DNA of 64,000 bases. It comes from Lactuca virosa (taxonomy: Eukaryota > Streptophyta > Magnoliopsida > Asterales > Asteraceae). Below are positions 22,005 to 34,602 of the stretch, piece after piece. How positions within the stretch are numbered: position 1 is the first letter of the stretch; the number at the start of each line of letters is the position of its first letter. The notes under the pieces were generated by a model, which made no database searches, had not been told where the DNA came from, and saw nothing but the letters and a program-made list of their open reading frames with translations. The DNA lies in assembly GCA_928212115.1 (NCBI GenBank), contig CAKMRJ010005634.1:174396845-174460844 (forward strand). The letters are read 5' to 3'. A program made the translations under genes and the position numbers.

Positions 22005-23640
22005 CATTTTTAGCCCAATTTAGATAAAAATGGCATTTTCGGCCCACTTTTTGTAAAAACGACATTTTAGGCCCAAATCCAAATAAAGTGACAATTTCAG
22101 TCCATAAAACCGTAAAATTTCATTTTTTGCTCAAATTTGTGTAAAATGACAATTTATTCCATAAAAACCATAAATTTACAATTTAAGCCCAAAGAAACCG
22201 TGAAGGCCCACATTAAAGCCCATTATACGAAAATTTACACTTTTGGCCCTTTTAAAACTATGATTATCATAAAGAACCACTTTTATGTATATATGACTCT
22301 TTTAGTCCATGTAAAACCGTAAGTTTCATAAAACTTCATTCTTTTTGTTTATTTGTCAAAAATGGTCCCTTTACAAGATTTTGTTTAGTTTTTCAACATT
22401 CTTAACATGTTTAATACTTTCATCTTTATGGTGAGTTGTATAAAGTGTTTTAGTTCACATATATTGTCGAGATCTATGAAGTTCTTCACATAATCACAAC
22501 ATATAACTTAGAAAACACGCATAAACATGCACAAATACATAGATCTAGCACATAAGCAACTTGTATCCTCCCCCAAAACATAGTAGATACGAAAACAAGG
22601 GGTATGAACTCACATTGGGGTTTGGATTCGGTTTTTGATGAAGAGATGAGAGGAGATGATGTTGTTTTCGGCCTTGAGTGCTTCTTTGGAAGGAGTTTCG
22701 AACTTATATGGTCCTAGGAAGCTAGAACACGAAATGAACCATGTAAAGGAGTGTTTTTAGCTTAAAATGGAAATCAATGACTTATGTAAGATGAAAACTT
22801 ACCAAGTAGATGATACTTGTTGAAAAACTCTTGGAATCCCACCCAAGATCACGAAAATGGCAAAGGAAATGAGTGAGTTTCTCCTTGAGCTTAAGAGGAT
22901 TTGTGAGAGTGTTTGAATAATTTTGAAGTGAAATGTGGAGAGAGAGGGGGGGGGGGGCTCTCGGCCGATAATAAGAGAAGAGAGAGAGTGAGATCTTGAG
23001 GTGATGTTGCATGGAAATCCACCATGCAAAGGTTATGTGGCACTTGCTAGATTAATCTCCTTTTCCCTTTTTTTTGTTAAGTAGGCCGAGAATGGGCTTA
23101 AAGAAAAATGGAGATGAATTGGTTTTGGGCCCTTCCTTAGTTTAGTTCGAATTTATGGAGTCCAATAATATTTTTCGGCCCATTGGGCCCTTTTTATGGA
23201 TCTACGGCCCAAAGGTGGTGAAGGAATTGAGTTTAAAGCCCATTAGGGCTAATGAATCATTTATGGCCCAACATGGCCCATTAGAGATAAAATGAACTAT
23301 TATAGGCCCACATGACCCAAAATATTTTAGTTTCATGAATGTGGGTTTCATTAGAGCCCAAATAGGGTTCCTAGGCCCAAAGTAGTTAAATTGAGGGCTT
23401 ATTGGTCCATCAGGCCCAATAAGAGAATCCTAGTCCATATTAACTTGAACCGGGATTTATAGGGTTTTCAATCCATACGAGATGCATTGTATTAGGTTTT
23501 GAACTTAAATCAAGAGTTTGGATTCAAATGGATGGTTTTGATTGAGCATAGAGTATGATTTTCACTTAGAGTGCATGCCTTACAATAAATAATGTTTACA
23601 TGAGAATATAATTTCCTAGCTAAAAATGCTAGTTGTGACA
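20685..23640 (-). repeat. G1 3' LTR
   Basis: It ends (plus-strand right edge) GCTAGTTGTGACA. The left edge lacks about 14 terminal bases (TGTCACACCCCC...) that are present at 33215. It contains many GGCCCA/TGGGCC motifs and a TA run at 21912-22002. No gene. Confidence 0.88.
21912..22002. repeat. (TA)n microsatellite in G1 3' LTR
   Basis: About 45 TA units, compared with about 29 in the partner LTR at 34543. Confidence 0.95.
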
Positions 23641-23665
23641 TCATCCCCTCGTTAGAGGGAATTTC
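23641..23665 (-). other. Polypurine tract of G1
   Basis: Minus-strand GAGGGGATGA immediately before the 3' LTR start. Confidence 0.6.
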
Positions 23666-23692
23666 GTCCCGAAATTCTTTCGAAAGGTAGGA

Positions 23693-26600
23693 TTATGAAT
23701 GAGAGAACAAGTGAGGGTACTTCTGCTTCATTTGGTCTTCGCGTTCCCATGTGAATTCCGGTCCACGCTTGGCGTTCCATCGAACTTTTACAATCGGAAT
23801 GCGGCTTTGTTTCGTACGCTTCACTTCTCGGTCCATAACCTCAATTGGTTCTTCGATGAACGGGAGATTCTCGTTTATTTCGATTTCTTCTAGAGGAATG
23901 ACAAGAGTTTCATCTGATAAGCACTTTTCCATATTCAAGACGTGGAACACGGGGTGTACGTTGTTGATCTCTGAAGGTAGCTGCAACTTATAGGCTACCG
24001 GGCCAATTCGAGCAAGAATCTCGAACGGTCCGATGTATCGCGGGTTTAGTTTTCCTCGTTTCCCAAAACGGATAATCCATTTCCAGGGAGAGACTTTCAA
24101 TAGCACCCGATCTCCGATTTGGAATTCCAGAGGCTTTCGCCGTTTGTCAGCATAGCTCTTTTGTCGTTCTCGCGATGCTTGAAGTCGGGATTTGATTTGG
24201 ATTATCTTTTCAGTCGTTTCTCAAATGATTTTTGGCCCTGTGAGAGTGTTGTCTGGTAATTGTCCTTTTGCTAGTTGGTTGTCACCTACCTCGTCCCAGC
24301 ATAGAGGCGATCTGCATTTACGACCATAAAGAGCCTCAAAAGGAGCAACCTTGATGCTCGTGTGATAACTGTTGTTGTATGAGAATTCAACCAAGGGAAT
24401 GTGGGTATCCCATGACTTTCCGAAATCAATCACGCAGGCTCGGAGCATGTCTTCGAGTGTTTGGATGGTTCGTTCGCTTTGGCCATCGGTCTGAGGGTGG
24501 TAAGCAGTGCTCATGTCTAGTTGTGTTCCCATTGCCTTCTGAAGTGACTGCCAAAATCATGAAGTAAACCTATTATCTCGATCCGAGATAATAGACACTG
24601 GCACTCCATGAAGTCTTACGATCTCTTTGATGTAGATTCGCGTCAACCTTTCCATCTTGTAAGATTCTTTTATTGGCAGGAAATGAGCGGATTTAGTAAA
24701 CCTATCGATGATTACCCAGATAACATCCAAACCGTATGTCGTCATAGGTAATTTGGTCCTGAAATTCATAGTAATCCATTCCCATTTCCACTCGGGTATT
24801 ACTGGTTGTTGTAATAGTCCCGAGGGCTTTTGATATTCCACTTTAACCTTGGCGCAAGTGAGACACTTGCCCACGTAAGTGGCGATCTATGCCTTCATAT
24901 TTGGCCACCAATAATGCTGCTTTATGTCTAGGTACATTTTATCCGAACCCGGATGGATGGAATATCACGTCATGTGGGCTTCGTTCATGATCACCTCTCT
25001 GAATTAGACCCAAACTCTATTCATGAAGTAGTAAATTCCGTCCTCCTTGGTTTCAAAGTTCTTGTCCATCCCACACAGTGTTTCATGTGCGACGTTCTCC
25101 GGCTTCAATACATTTGTTTGGGCTTCATTGATCTGCGAAGTTAAGTGGGATTGGATGGTTATTGATAAGGTTTTTACCCGGCGACCTAAGTATTATTTTC
25201 TGCTCAGGGCATCGGCTACCACGTTAGCCTTGCCTATGTGGTACTTGATCTCGCACTCGTAATCATTTAGCAGCTCAACCCATCTTCGCTACCTCATGTT
25301 TAACTCATTTTGGTGTAGAATGTGCTGGAGGATTTTGTGATCGGTGAAGATGGTGCACTTTGTACCATAGAGGTAGTGCCTCCAAATCTTTAGGGCGAAG
25401 ACCACAGCTCCCAGCTCGAGATCATGAGTGGTGTAATTTACTTCATGCGTCTTTAGTTGTCTGGATGCGTAAGTTATCACCTTTCTACGCTGTATGAGGA
25501 CACATCCTAACCCTTGATTCGAAGCATCGCAGTAGACTACGAAATCTTCGGTTCCTTCTGGTAAGGATAGCACTCGTGCACTACAGAGGGTTGGTTTCAA
25601 GGTTTGGAAGGCGACTTCTTGCTTTTTCGTCCAGTTGAAAGGCACACCCTTTTGTGTCAAGGCGGTAAGGGGTTTGACCATCTTAGAAAAATTCTGGATA
25701 AACCTTTGGTAGTAGCGTGCAAGACCCAAGAATTGATGGATTTTTGTTGGTGTTTTCGGAATCGCCCAACCTTCAATGACATTGATCTTGGAAGGATCTA
25801 CATGAATCCCCTCCTCGTTGACTACATGACCCAAAAAGTTTACACTGCGGATCCAGAATTCGCATTTGGAAAGCTTCGCATAGAGTCTTTAATCTCTTAG
25901 GGTTTCTAAGACTTGACGAAGATGTTGACCATGCTCTTCTTTGCTCCGAGAGTAGATAAGAATATCGTCGATGAAGACGTTTACGAATTTATCATGGAAT
26001 GGGCGACATACTCGATTCATGAGGTTCATAAATGCAGCGGGGGCATTTGTTAGTCCGAAGGGTATCACAACAAATTCGTAATGACCGTATCGAGTTCGAA
26101 AGGTAGTTTTTGGAATGTCCTCCTCCCGAACTCGAAGTTGATGATAACCGAATCTCAGATCTATTTTGGAGAAATAACTAGCTCCTTGAAGCTGGTCAAA
26201 TAGATCGTCAATCTGAGGGAGTGGGTATCAGTTTTTGACAGTGAGCTTGTTTAATTCACTGTAATCGATGCTCATTCTGAAGGATACGCCCTTTTTCTTG
26301 ACAAACAAGACAGGAGCTCCCCAAGGTGAGAAGCTTGGTCGGATGAATCTCTTGCTTAGCAGCTTGCTTAGTTGGCTGGATAACTCTTGCATTTCGGCGG
26401 GAGCTAACCTGTAGGGTGATTTGGCAATTGATGTGGCTCCTGGTATTAGGTCGATTCGAAATTCGACCTGTCTTTCTGGGGGTATTCCCGGAAGATCTTC
26501 TGGAAATACATCCGGGAAGTCGCATGCCACTGGAATGTCTCGAATGTTTACTTCTTCCTTGGTCTTATTCACCACATGAGCGAGGAATGCGTAGTTCTTC

Positions 26601-27070
26601 TTGTGTAGGCACTTTTGTGCCTTGATGCACGAGATAAGGCGAAGATTGGCGCCAGGTTTATCACCATAGATTATTAGGGTTTCGTGATTGAGAAGATGAA
26701 GGCGAACGACCTTCTAGCGACACATAATATCAGCATGGTGGGGGCTTAACCAATCCATGCCAATTATCACATCAAAACTCCTAATGTTTACTGGCATCAA
26801 ATCTATTTGAAAAGAGTGATTGTTTAGTGTTAATGTGCACCCTACATAGACATACTTGGGTGTTTCAGTTTTCCCATTAGCCATTTCCACCGTGAAGGCT
26901 TCATTGAGCTTCTGGGGTTGTTGATTTAGTAAGTGTCTGAATTTATTACTAACGAAACTTCGCTCCGCCCCACTATCGAATAAGATGCATGCATATGTGT
27001 TGTTAAGTAGGAACGTAAAAGTAACAACTGTTGGGTCCTGAACATCTTCCCATTGACCCATTTCCAACAC
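23693..27070 (-). pseudogene. G1 pol (protease, RT, RNase H, integrase, chromodomain-like tail), broken
   Basis: Fragments in order on the minus strand: protease with LFDSGAERSFVS and IIGMDWLS (27070-26714), RT with the palm motif VFIDDILIYS (26575-25835), RNase H with VVYCDASNQGLGCVL and TDHK (25834-25289), integrase core (24874-24221) and tail PRYIGPFEILARIGPVAYKL...EFTWE (24106-23693). The first integrase Asp is replaced (ITMNF where ITMDF is usual). Multiple stops and frameshifts separate the pieces. No intron-like spacer is seen between gag and protease, unlike E2 and E3. A functional polyprotein is not possible from this copy. Confidence 0.88.
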
Positions 27071-28229
27071 TCTGCCTGATGTTCTTGCCCCCTGGTTGTT
27101 TGCTTTGGGTCAGTCGCGCTTGAAGTGACCGGTTCCATAATTGTTGTTGTTGTTGTTGTTTTTGCGATTGTTGTTGTTGTTCGACTGTTAGTTCTGTTGA
27201 GGTTGAGTTCTACAATATCTTGCAGTGTGACCCTTTCGGTTGCAGCTTGTGCAATGCATCTCTCTGCATTCTCTGTGATGGAGGAAATTGCATTTGCTGC
27301 ACTTGGGTAGGGTCCCTGAGTATTTCTTGGGAGTATTTGGTGTGGATGAGGCTGGAGCATGTGGTGTTGTGGTGGCTTGAGTAGCAGCATGGACAACCAC
27401 CTTTTGTTGTTTCTTTGATGATTCTGAGTTTTGTCTTCCCTTCGCTTGTTATTTTTCCCCTTCTTGTTATCACCTTCTTTCTTAACTTCTGTTTCCCCTG
27501 CTTTGGCACCCTTTTTGTTGCCATGGTAATATAGTTTCTTGGCTAGCCTCTTTGCACTGTCATACGTGGTCGGGTTTGCTGCTATCACATTCCCCTGGAT
27601 TGGCGCGGTCAATCCCCAGATAAATCTTTCAATCTTCTTCCCCTCAGATGTGATCATTCCTGGATACAAGAGAGACAACTCACTAAACCTTGATATGTAA
27701 GCATCGATATCAGAATTTTGACCTGTAAGGTTCCACAGCTCTTGTTCCATTTTCTGGATTTCTCCCCTTGGACAGTACTCAGCCAACAACATTTCCTTAA
27801 GCTCCTCCCATGGCATAGCGTTACCGGGAGTGTCATGGCCTCTACGTGACCATTCCACCAAGTGAGAGCTTGATCAACGAATGTGCAGACCGCAAACTTG
27901 ACCTTGCACCCCTCCGGACATCCGCATATTTCAAACATTGATTCCACCTTCTCTATCCATCTTTTCAGGGTTATTATTCCTCCCGTCCCATTGAAGGTTC
28001 GAGGCTTGGCGTTTGTGAAGTCCTTGTAGGTGCAGGTTCTTGTGGTTCCGTGGTTTGTTCCCTGATTTGTGCTTCCGGTTCCCTATCCGTCACCTCCACC
28101 GTTGTTTCCATTGCGAATTTGTGCCAGTGCTGCAGTGACCGCAGCTGACACTGCCGCTTGGAATGCGGCTGATTTTATTTCTGGTGGCGTCGGTGTCGTG
28201 TTGTTTCTGCAGTTTGGTCTTTGAGGCAT
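27071..28229 (-). pseudogene. G1 gag, broken
   Basis: It begins MPQRPNCRNNT at 28229 and has a nonsense codon at 28083-28085. It then changes frame near 27850. The retrotransposon Gag core is recognisable (ALTWWNGHV; PWEELKEMLLAEYCPRGEIQKMEQELWNL), followed by a basic linker and a zinc region with CTSCNRKGHTARYC near 27200-27245. A GTT-rich (Asn-rich) stretch near 27140-27185 precedes the protease. Confidence 0.82.
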
Positions 28230-28239
28230 CTTTCTGTCA

Positions 28240-28620
28240 TGGAACGGAAAGATGTTGAGTATCCAATGTATCTAGTTTCACGGTTTCTTGGTTATAGCAC
28301 ACTGTTAGAGATTTGGTTGTGTATAAGTGAGTGAATGCATACAATCAACATGTAGTAAAAGTAATAGAACACATAACAGATAACAACATCACGATAAAAT
28401 ATATATCATTTCCATTAGTAATAATCATTTTAATACATGGAAATTTTGCCTAAAAGGCATACAGTACATAGGGAGACATATGATCCGACAACATGACGAC
28501 CCTATGAGTAGTGTAATCACTTAAACATATGGTCGATAGTACATAGAGCAGTACATAAAAGGAAATCATAACGATAGTACATGAACGGGTACTAGTTGCG
28601 ACGGGGTGGGTTTGGCAACG
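28240..28620 (-). other. G1 spacer between the extra ORF and gag
   Basis: AT-rich, no coding signal, with TA-rich text around 28370-28440. Confidence 0.5.
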
Positions 28621-28623
28621 AAA

Positions 28624-29094
28624 TCACATGCCGAAATGTCGTGGTACAAGATCAGCCATCTCGGTCATCTCCCTGACTACCTTGTCCCTCTCGTGCTCTG
28701 CCTGTATAGCTCGGGCCTCTGTTGCTAATAGTTGTTGCCGAAGGGTGGCAACCTCCTCATCTAGGGAGCGAGTCCTATCTACGTGATCATGTGGTGCTGT
28801 GGAGTGATCATGTACTATCTCTGAAGTGGGAGGCCCATTGGAGACTTCATTAGCGTCTCCACCCTCCTCCATGATCTCATCGGATTCTCCAAACTCATAG
28901 CCCATCTCCACGTACTCCTCGGGCCCAACACCGGGGGCTGCCTCCTGACCCATTACGGGGTCTTCCTCAATCATTCTGTGGGCCACTAGGGCCTGATAGA
29001 AAAGAACGTCCTGATGTGCTTCGTCCATGACGACTGCGCGAGAAACTGGGAGTGAGAAGTGGGTAAGAGGGGGTATGTGCAATAAGTGTTCCAA
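28624..29094 (-). CDS. G1 additional ORF upstream of gag, coiled-coil tail, function unknown
   Basis: A 156-residue intact frame lies on the element's coding strand, between the primer site and gag. It is the first sizeable ORF of the element transcript. The middle is acidic (Glu/Asp-rich, residues about 42-85) and the C-terminal third forms heptads (EEVATLRQQLLATEARAIQAE) likely to be coiled coil. A second Met at residue 23 (MDEAHQDVLFYQALV) may be the real start. I recognise no domain. It is intact while gag and pol are broken, which may be chance. It could be a detached Gag N-terminus, an accessory protein, or not translated. Confidence 0.45.
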   Translation of the reverse strand: MEHLLHIPPLTHFSLPVSRAVVMDEAHQDVLFYQALVAHRMIEEDPVMGQEAAPGVGPEEYVEMGYEFGESDEIMEEGGDANEVSNGPPTSEIVHDHSTAPHDHVDRTRSLDEEVATLRQQLLATEARAIQAEHERDKVVREMTEMADLVPRHFGM

Positions 29095-31939
29095 AAATAC
29101 TCCTATAGTATTATTATTTTTTAATTATTTAAGTTTGAGTTCCTTAGAAGTTTTGGATACGAGGTAAGCTTCTAGATCCATTTCCCACCATGATTACCCC
29201 CAAACACATGTTGGTCATATTTTTGAATAAATATAGTTGATCGTGCTATATTTATCCCCAATATGACTACGTAACTGTTCGGGTTTAATCACAGTGTTCA
29301 ATTTCCTCAAGAGACTTTTAGTGTTATTGTTTTAATGTATACCTAGGTATCATTTTATGTCACACCCCAAACCAAGGATGGCGGAAACGTCCGGGGGTGG
29401 AGGACTTCATGTGTAGTATCATAACAACGAGTATAATAGTGCTCAAAGTAAATACAACCATCATAAATATAATTGAAAAGGTTACACCATAGTATATGTT
29501 TACATGTTTCAAATCAATTATATTATGATGACAAAATAAACTGTTTGACGATTTAACGTCCCATCCTCAAAGTGCTGATGTTTTCCTGTTTCACTGATTT
29601 CCTGAGAATACAAGTAGTTTTGAAAAGAGTGTCAACAATTAAGTTGGTGAGTTCATAAGAGTTTTGTTTGAGGAAGAAGCCGTTTTCCTTGTAAAAGCGA
29701 TAGAGTATGATTTCCAGAAAATCCAATATTTTCTTAGTTAAGTGTGGAATGAATGCTCCTATGTTATGCGATAATGAACCCTAGAAGGACCCATAGATTC
29801 CTTCTATAATCGCCCAGCGTATATAAGTTATATAAAAGTTAAGTTAAATAAACCGTTGAATATAATGGGTCTGCCCTAGGTCCACAACCAAACAAGAAAC
29901 AGGAGATAAGGCGGGCCCATCAATTCTAAGTCGATTGTGACTAGATTCTATTATAACTCTAGCATATACACTTAGCAATTATAGCTGAAGTCTAACAATT
30001 CTAGATGAGATGTAGTTTTAATAGAAATATGTTTCCAAAGAAAATCCAATATTTTCCTTATAAAAGTTATGTAGTCCTAAATCCCAGGACCGAGAATAAA
30101 CAAGTATTTTTCCATACTTAAAGTAATTCATGTAAGTTTAAATCGACATAAACTCGTTTAATTTAGAAGTGAACCCCTTTTCAAAGTAGAATTTTCCATG
30201 TAAACTTGAAAGATTGTTAACTACCTATGTGAGTCGCTATAACCATACTATGACGAGAAATAACCTGCACAACGTTTTTCAGACGCTAAGATACTATGAC
30301 TCTTGTCACCCGCAGACCTGCCGGTCCGGCTGTAGCTAGCAGCGAGGTGTGGGGAGTCAATCCCAATATAGATCTGTACACAATTATCACGCTATCCCTA
30401 CAAGAGACTCTGGTTATAACTTACAGGAATTGGGATCCCGTACTCGAACGTACGGGGAGAGAATTGCCTCACAACCTAAGTTAACTAGTTTACACATAGT
30501 TTGATATTAAAACCTCTTCCGTGGAGGAAGTAAAATCACCTTTTATGAATAAATTAGTGATATGAAATCCTTAAACTATTACTATTATAGTTTATCATGT
30601 AGTATATGAAAAAACCCATTTGTTTTAAGAGTAAAACCTTTTCCATGTAGTAAAAATCCATAAACTATGCTTATTGTAGTTTATTATATGTGTTCGAAAT
30701 TAATGAGTAAACATTATCATGAATGACTAAATTTCAGTTTATGATGATAAACTAACAAGAAAATACATTCAATACTTAGAACTTATGGTTATACACTTTG
30801 CTCAACATACTACAAAGTGTTATGAAAGTTGTAAGCTGTTAACTAGTTTTTAACCTTTCAACACTGTTTTAGAAAAATCATAGAAAAATCATACGAAGTC
30901 GAAAACTGAATCCGTAAATTCTGAGAGTTCACAAAATGTGTCTAGTTTACTCATAATTTTTATTATGATTTTTAGAAGTCTTTAACTTGTGTTAAAATGT
31001 TCATATTCACAGACTGGTCCGAATTCATTTCTGAAATGATAGGCAGTTTTGTAAAAATCACCATAAATTGTAGAAAAATCGTATGGAGATGTGCAAGTAG
31101 TCATTTTATATGAAGCTGAACTATTTTCATATTAAACAGTTTTGAAAGATATTAAGTTTAAGATAGTCAAAACAGTCCATGAATAAGACTCAACTTTTCT
31201 GATGAAAGCTGTTGTTTGAGTTTAGTTAAGTTTTTGGTGTTTTAACTTGTATTCCCCCCCTTAAAACTTGAAGAAAACATGAAAATGTAGGGGTATGAAC
31301 TCACCTTGAGTGATTTCAGTAGATGGATGATGGAGAAAAGAAGTGTTCAACTCAAGAACACTTGGGAGATGCTTGAAGATTTTGAAGATCTAACAACACA
31401 TATGACGATATTTGTGTAAGCAATCTATGATTTGGATGATGGATAGTAGAATATGTAAGTGTAGGAGGAAGATACTTACCAAATGTGGAGGAAAAACCCA
31501 AGACTAGCCTTTGAATCTCGAATTTTTAGAGAGAGAGAAAGTGGAAAAGAGGTGTTTGTTCTTCTTGAGAAAGAGTGAATAAAGTGGGAGGAGAGATAAG
31601 GATATCTCCAGCTTTTTGTTCAAGATTATGGCTGAAAAAGAGTGGGAAAGGGACAATGATTGACTAGGTATGGGTGAATAGTGACTGGGGGTTGTACTAT
31701 GAAGGTATGGGGAGGTTGCTTGTGTCCTTGTCCGAAGGATAAGTCAACACTCCACCTAAATATCTCACCAAGTAGATTTTATTCTTAGGCAAGGATTTTC
31801 CCCAAAATATAGTTAAAATATGAATATTTAGGGTTTATTATGTTAAAATACGAGTTTGGGTGAAAATCCCGTGTTATTATCTCGAAAAACGGGCTCAAAA
31901 CGCTAAAAATATTGAAAACCGGGCAAAAATTGTCAAATT

Positions 31940-32345
31940 CCGAAATTCAGGGTCGGAGGTTCGGTTCCAGCTCATAGAACCGAAAGTGGATGAGGAAACC
32001 GAGAGTAAGGTTCGGCTGTGACGGGTCGCCTCTCGGACCGAAGGTGCGAAGGGAAGGGCCGAAGGTCAGGTCTCGGTCTTAGCAGCACTAGAACCGAAGG
32101 TAGGGTTCGGCTGGTGCATTGGAACCGAGAGTAGAGGGAACCGAGAGTGGAGTAGGAGCCGAAAGTAGCAATCTCGGACCGAAGGTCAAGATCTCGGACC
32201 GAAGGTGGCCTCTCGGTCCCTTAGCAGGTTCGATTCTCAGGAGGTGGTTTCGGTTCTTAGGAGGTTTCGGTTCCTTAAGGGAGGTTCGGCTCCTTGAGAG
32301 GGTTCGGCTCCTTAAGAGGGTTCGGCTCCTTAAGGCTGTTTTTCT
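31940..32345. repeat. ACCGAAGGT / TTCGGTTCC repeat block in the solo LTR
   Basis: Roughly twenty short, irregularly spaced copies of ACCGAAGGT, ACCGAGAG and their complements, ending in three tandem GAGGGTTCGGCTCCTTAA units. The block can form several small hairpins. Confidence 0.7.
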
Positions 32346-32414
32346 CGTAGACTTCCGTTTTCGAGCTGTTTTTGTCTAATTCGAGGGTCGGGATGCCCCG
32401 AGTGATTATAAGAA

Positions 32415-32770
32415 GTTGAGAGAGATTTTGAGAGAGATTTGGGAGAGATTTGACATACTTGGAGAGATTTGACATACATAGAGAGATTTGGGAGAGATTT
32501 CACATACTTGGAGAGATTTCTCATACAAAGAGAGATTTGGGAGAGATTTCACATTCTTGGAGAGATTTCTCATACTTGGAGAGATTTGGGAGAGATTTGA
32601 CATACTTGGAGAGATTTCTCATTCAGATAGAGATTTGGGAGAGATTTCACACACTTGGAGAGATTTCTCATTCAGAGAGAGATTTGGGAGAGATTTCACA
32701 TACTTTGAGAGATTTCTCATACAGAGAGAGATTTGGGAGAGATTTCACATACTTGGAGAGATTTGAGGTA
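32415..32770. repeat. ~49-bp tandem repeat in the solo LTR
   Basis: About seven units of a pattern built from GGGAGAGATTTCACATACTT and GGAGAGATTTCTCATAC. Because 49 is not a multiple of 3 and the unit lacks stops, long meaningless open frames arise on both strands. Confidence 0.88.
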
Positions 32771-33199
32771 GAGAGAGATAGAGTGAAAGAGATTGGGAGA
32801 GACTTCTTTTGTGACCTTTTTGAGTGTTTGGCTTTGTAACGCAAGGTTTGTAAACCTCGTTAAGTCTTGTTATGATTGTTATATGCCCCCGAGGGTTAAG
32901 GAATAATGTTTTATCGAGTAGTTTCATCACTTGCCCTGATTAGGGTTCAGAATTTTCGAACATGTGAAAACTCTAAGTGATACTTTGTATTAAGGTTGCG
33001 AGTAGTACAATAAGAATCATAATGGAAACCCTAATATACAAGGGTTAGATGAGTTGACCGGTTTGACTTGTTGACTTTAGTTGACTTTGACTTGGCCAAA
33101 AATTGACGGTTGTCACATTTTATTCAGAGTGTTTTAGTCCCATTGTATGTATAGTTGCATATCAAGTATGATTGGATATGCACGTTCACTATAAACAAT

Positions 33200-33211
33200 G
33201 CTCTGATACCA
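33200..33211 (-). other. tRNA-Met primer-binding site of G1
   Basis: GCTCTGATACCA on the plus strand (TGGTATCAGAGC on the element strand), three bases from the LTR. Confidence 0.88.
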
Positions 33212-33214
33212 ATC

Positions 33215-34542
33215 TGTCACACCCCCAAACCAGACGGCGGAAAACGTCTGGGGGCTTTTGTGTGACTTCATCTTGTAATATCATCACAATGTATATAATT
33301 TAAGCAAGACAACACCGTCATCATACATATCAAAATACAACCAACATTGTTTACATCAAGTATAGTATCATAGATTACATGCCAGAATATTTAATGTATG
33401 ATGATAACAAAATATAACAAATTCCACATTTCTTCCTGACCTTTCCGCTTAACGATTCCCTGAGAATACAAGTTATTTTCAAAATGTCAACATATATAAT
33501 GTTGGTGAGTTCATAAGCATGTTTGAATGAAAAGTTTTGTATTGTTCGTAAAACGCCAGAAAATCCAATATTTTCTGTAAAATAGTTTGAAAGTAATGTG
33601 TCAAAATCAAGCATTAATGCATGTGTGTTTTCTGTTTTTGGAATGTATATAAAAATGTAATCCGGATAAAATCTTGTATTTTCTGTTGTAAGTAAAAGGT
33701 ATTGTTTAGCTGTGTATTTTCCCATAAAATCCTATATTTTCTGTTTATAAAAGTGTTGTGGTCTCAACCCTAAGACCGAATACCAGTGTATGTATGTTTT
33801 CGTATTAACAAGATTTTATAGGTGTTCCATAAAATTATGTTGGAGAGAATCTCTAGGTGAGTCGTTTTAAGCATACTTGATTATGACGAATTCGCCTGTC
33901 GTGGCATTTTTAGGCGCGGACTTGTTTACGGTAAGGTTTGTTACCCTAGACTTGTCTAGTCTAACTGTAACGAACAACTCAGGTGTGGGGTGTCACCGCA
34001 TATAGATCTATACATAAACTCTCGCTCTCCCTCCAGGAGACTCTGGTTATAACTACAGGCTACGATCGTACACTATAGAGGTGTCAACCGACATGTCTCA
34101 CTAGATCATTAATTGTGTTTACGCGAATCTTATATCATGTTATGTATAATGTTTTTCCGAGTAAGTTTTATGTTTGAAAAGTCCAACGAGTATGTATGTG
34201 AATGTACGAGGCCCAATAAAACATGTAGGAGGACCACTAAGGCCCAATAAACATGTAATGTATAGTTTAGGCCCAACAAGCATGTAAATGGGCCACAAAG
34301 GCCCAATAAGCATGTATTGTACATTCCGGGCCCAATAAGCATGTAAATGGGCCCTTAAGGCCTAATAAACATGTAAGGCAAGTATTAAGTCCCATACGCA
34401 TGTAAATGGACCACTAAGGCCCAATAACATGGAAATTTACATCTTTAGCCCATTTGTATATAAATTAACCTTTTTGACCCAAGTATACATATAAGTTGAT
34501 GTTTTTAACCCATTATTATAAACCTTTACACTTTCGGCCTAG

Positions 34543-34602
<60 letters not shown>

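Larger units (their letters stand above)
29358..33117 (-). mobile_element. Solo Gypsy LTR (3.76 kb) inserted in the G1 leader
   Basis: Plus-strand ends are TGTCACACCCC and GGTTGTCACA, giving inverted termini TGTGACA. They are flanked by a perfect 5-bp duplication TTTTA (29353-29357 and 33118-33122). It has no internal genes. It is related to the G1 LTR (shared GAATACAAGT-AGTTTTGAAAA and GTTGGTGAGTTCATAAG segments) but diverged. It contains two tandem-repeat blocks. Most likely it was left by recombination between the LTRs of a full element. Confidence 0.85.

Noticed and set aside
32330..32839. Repetitive long frames on both strands (ERFHILGEISH- and ISPSMSNLS-type peptides)
   Set aside because: They result from the stop-free 49-bp tandem repeat in the solo LTR.
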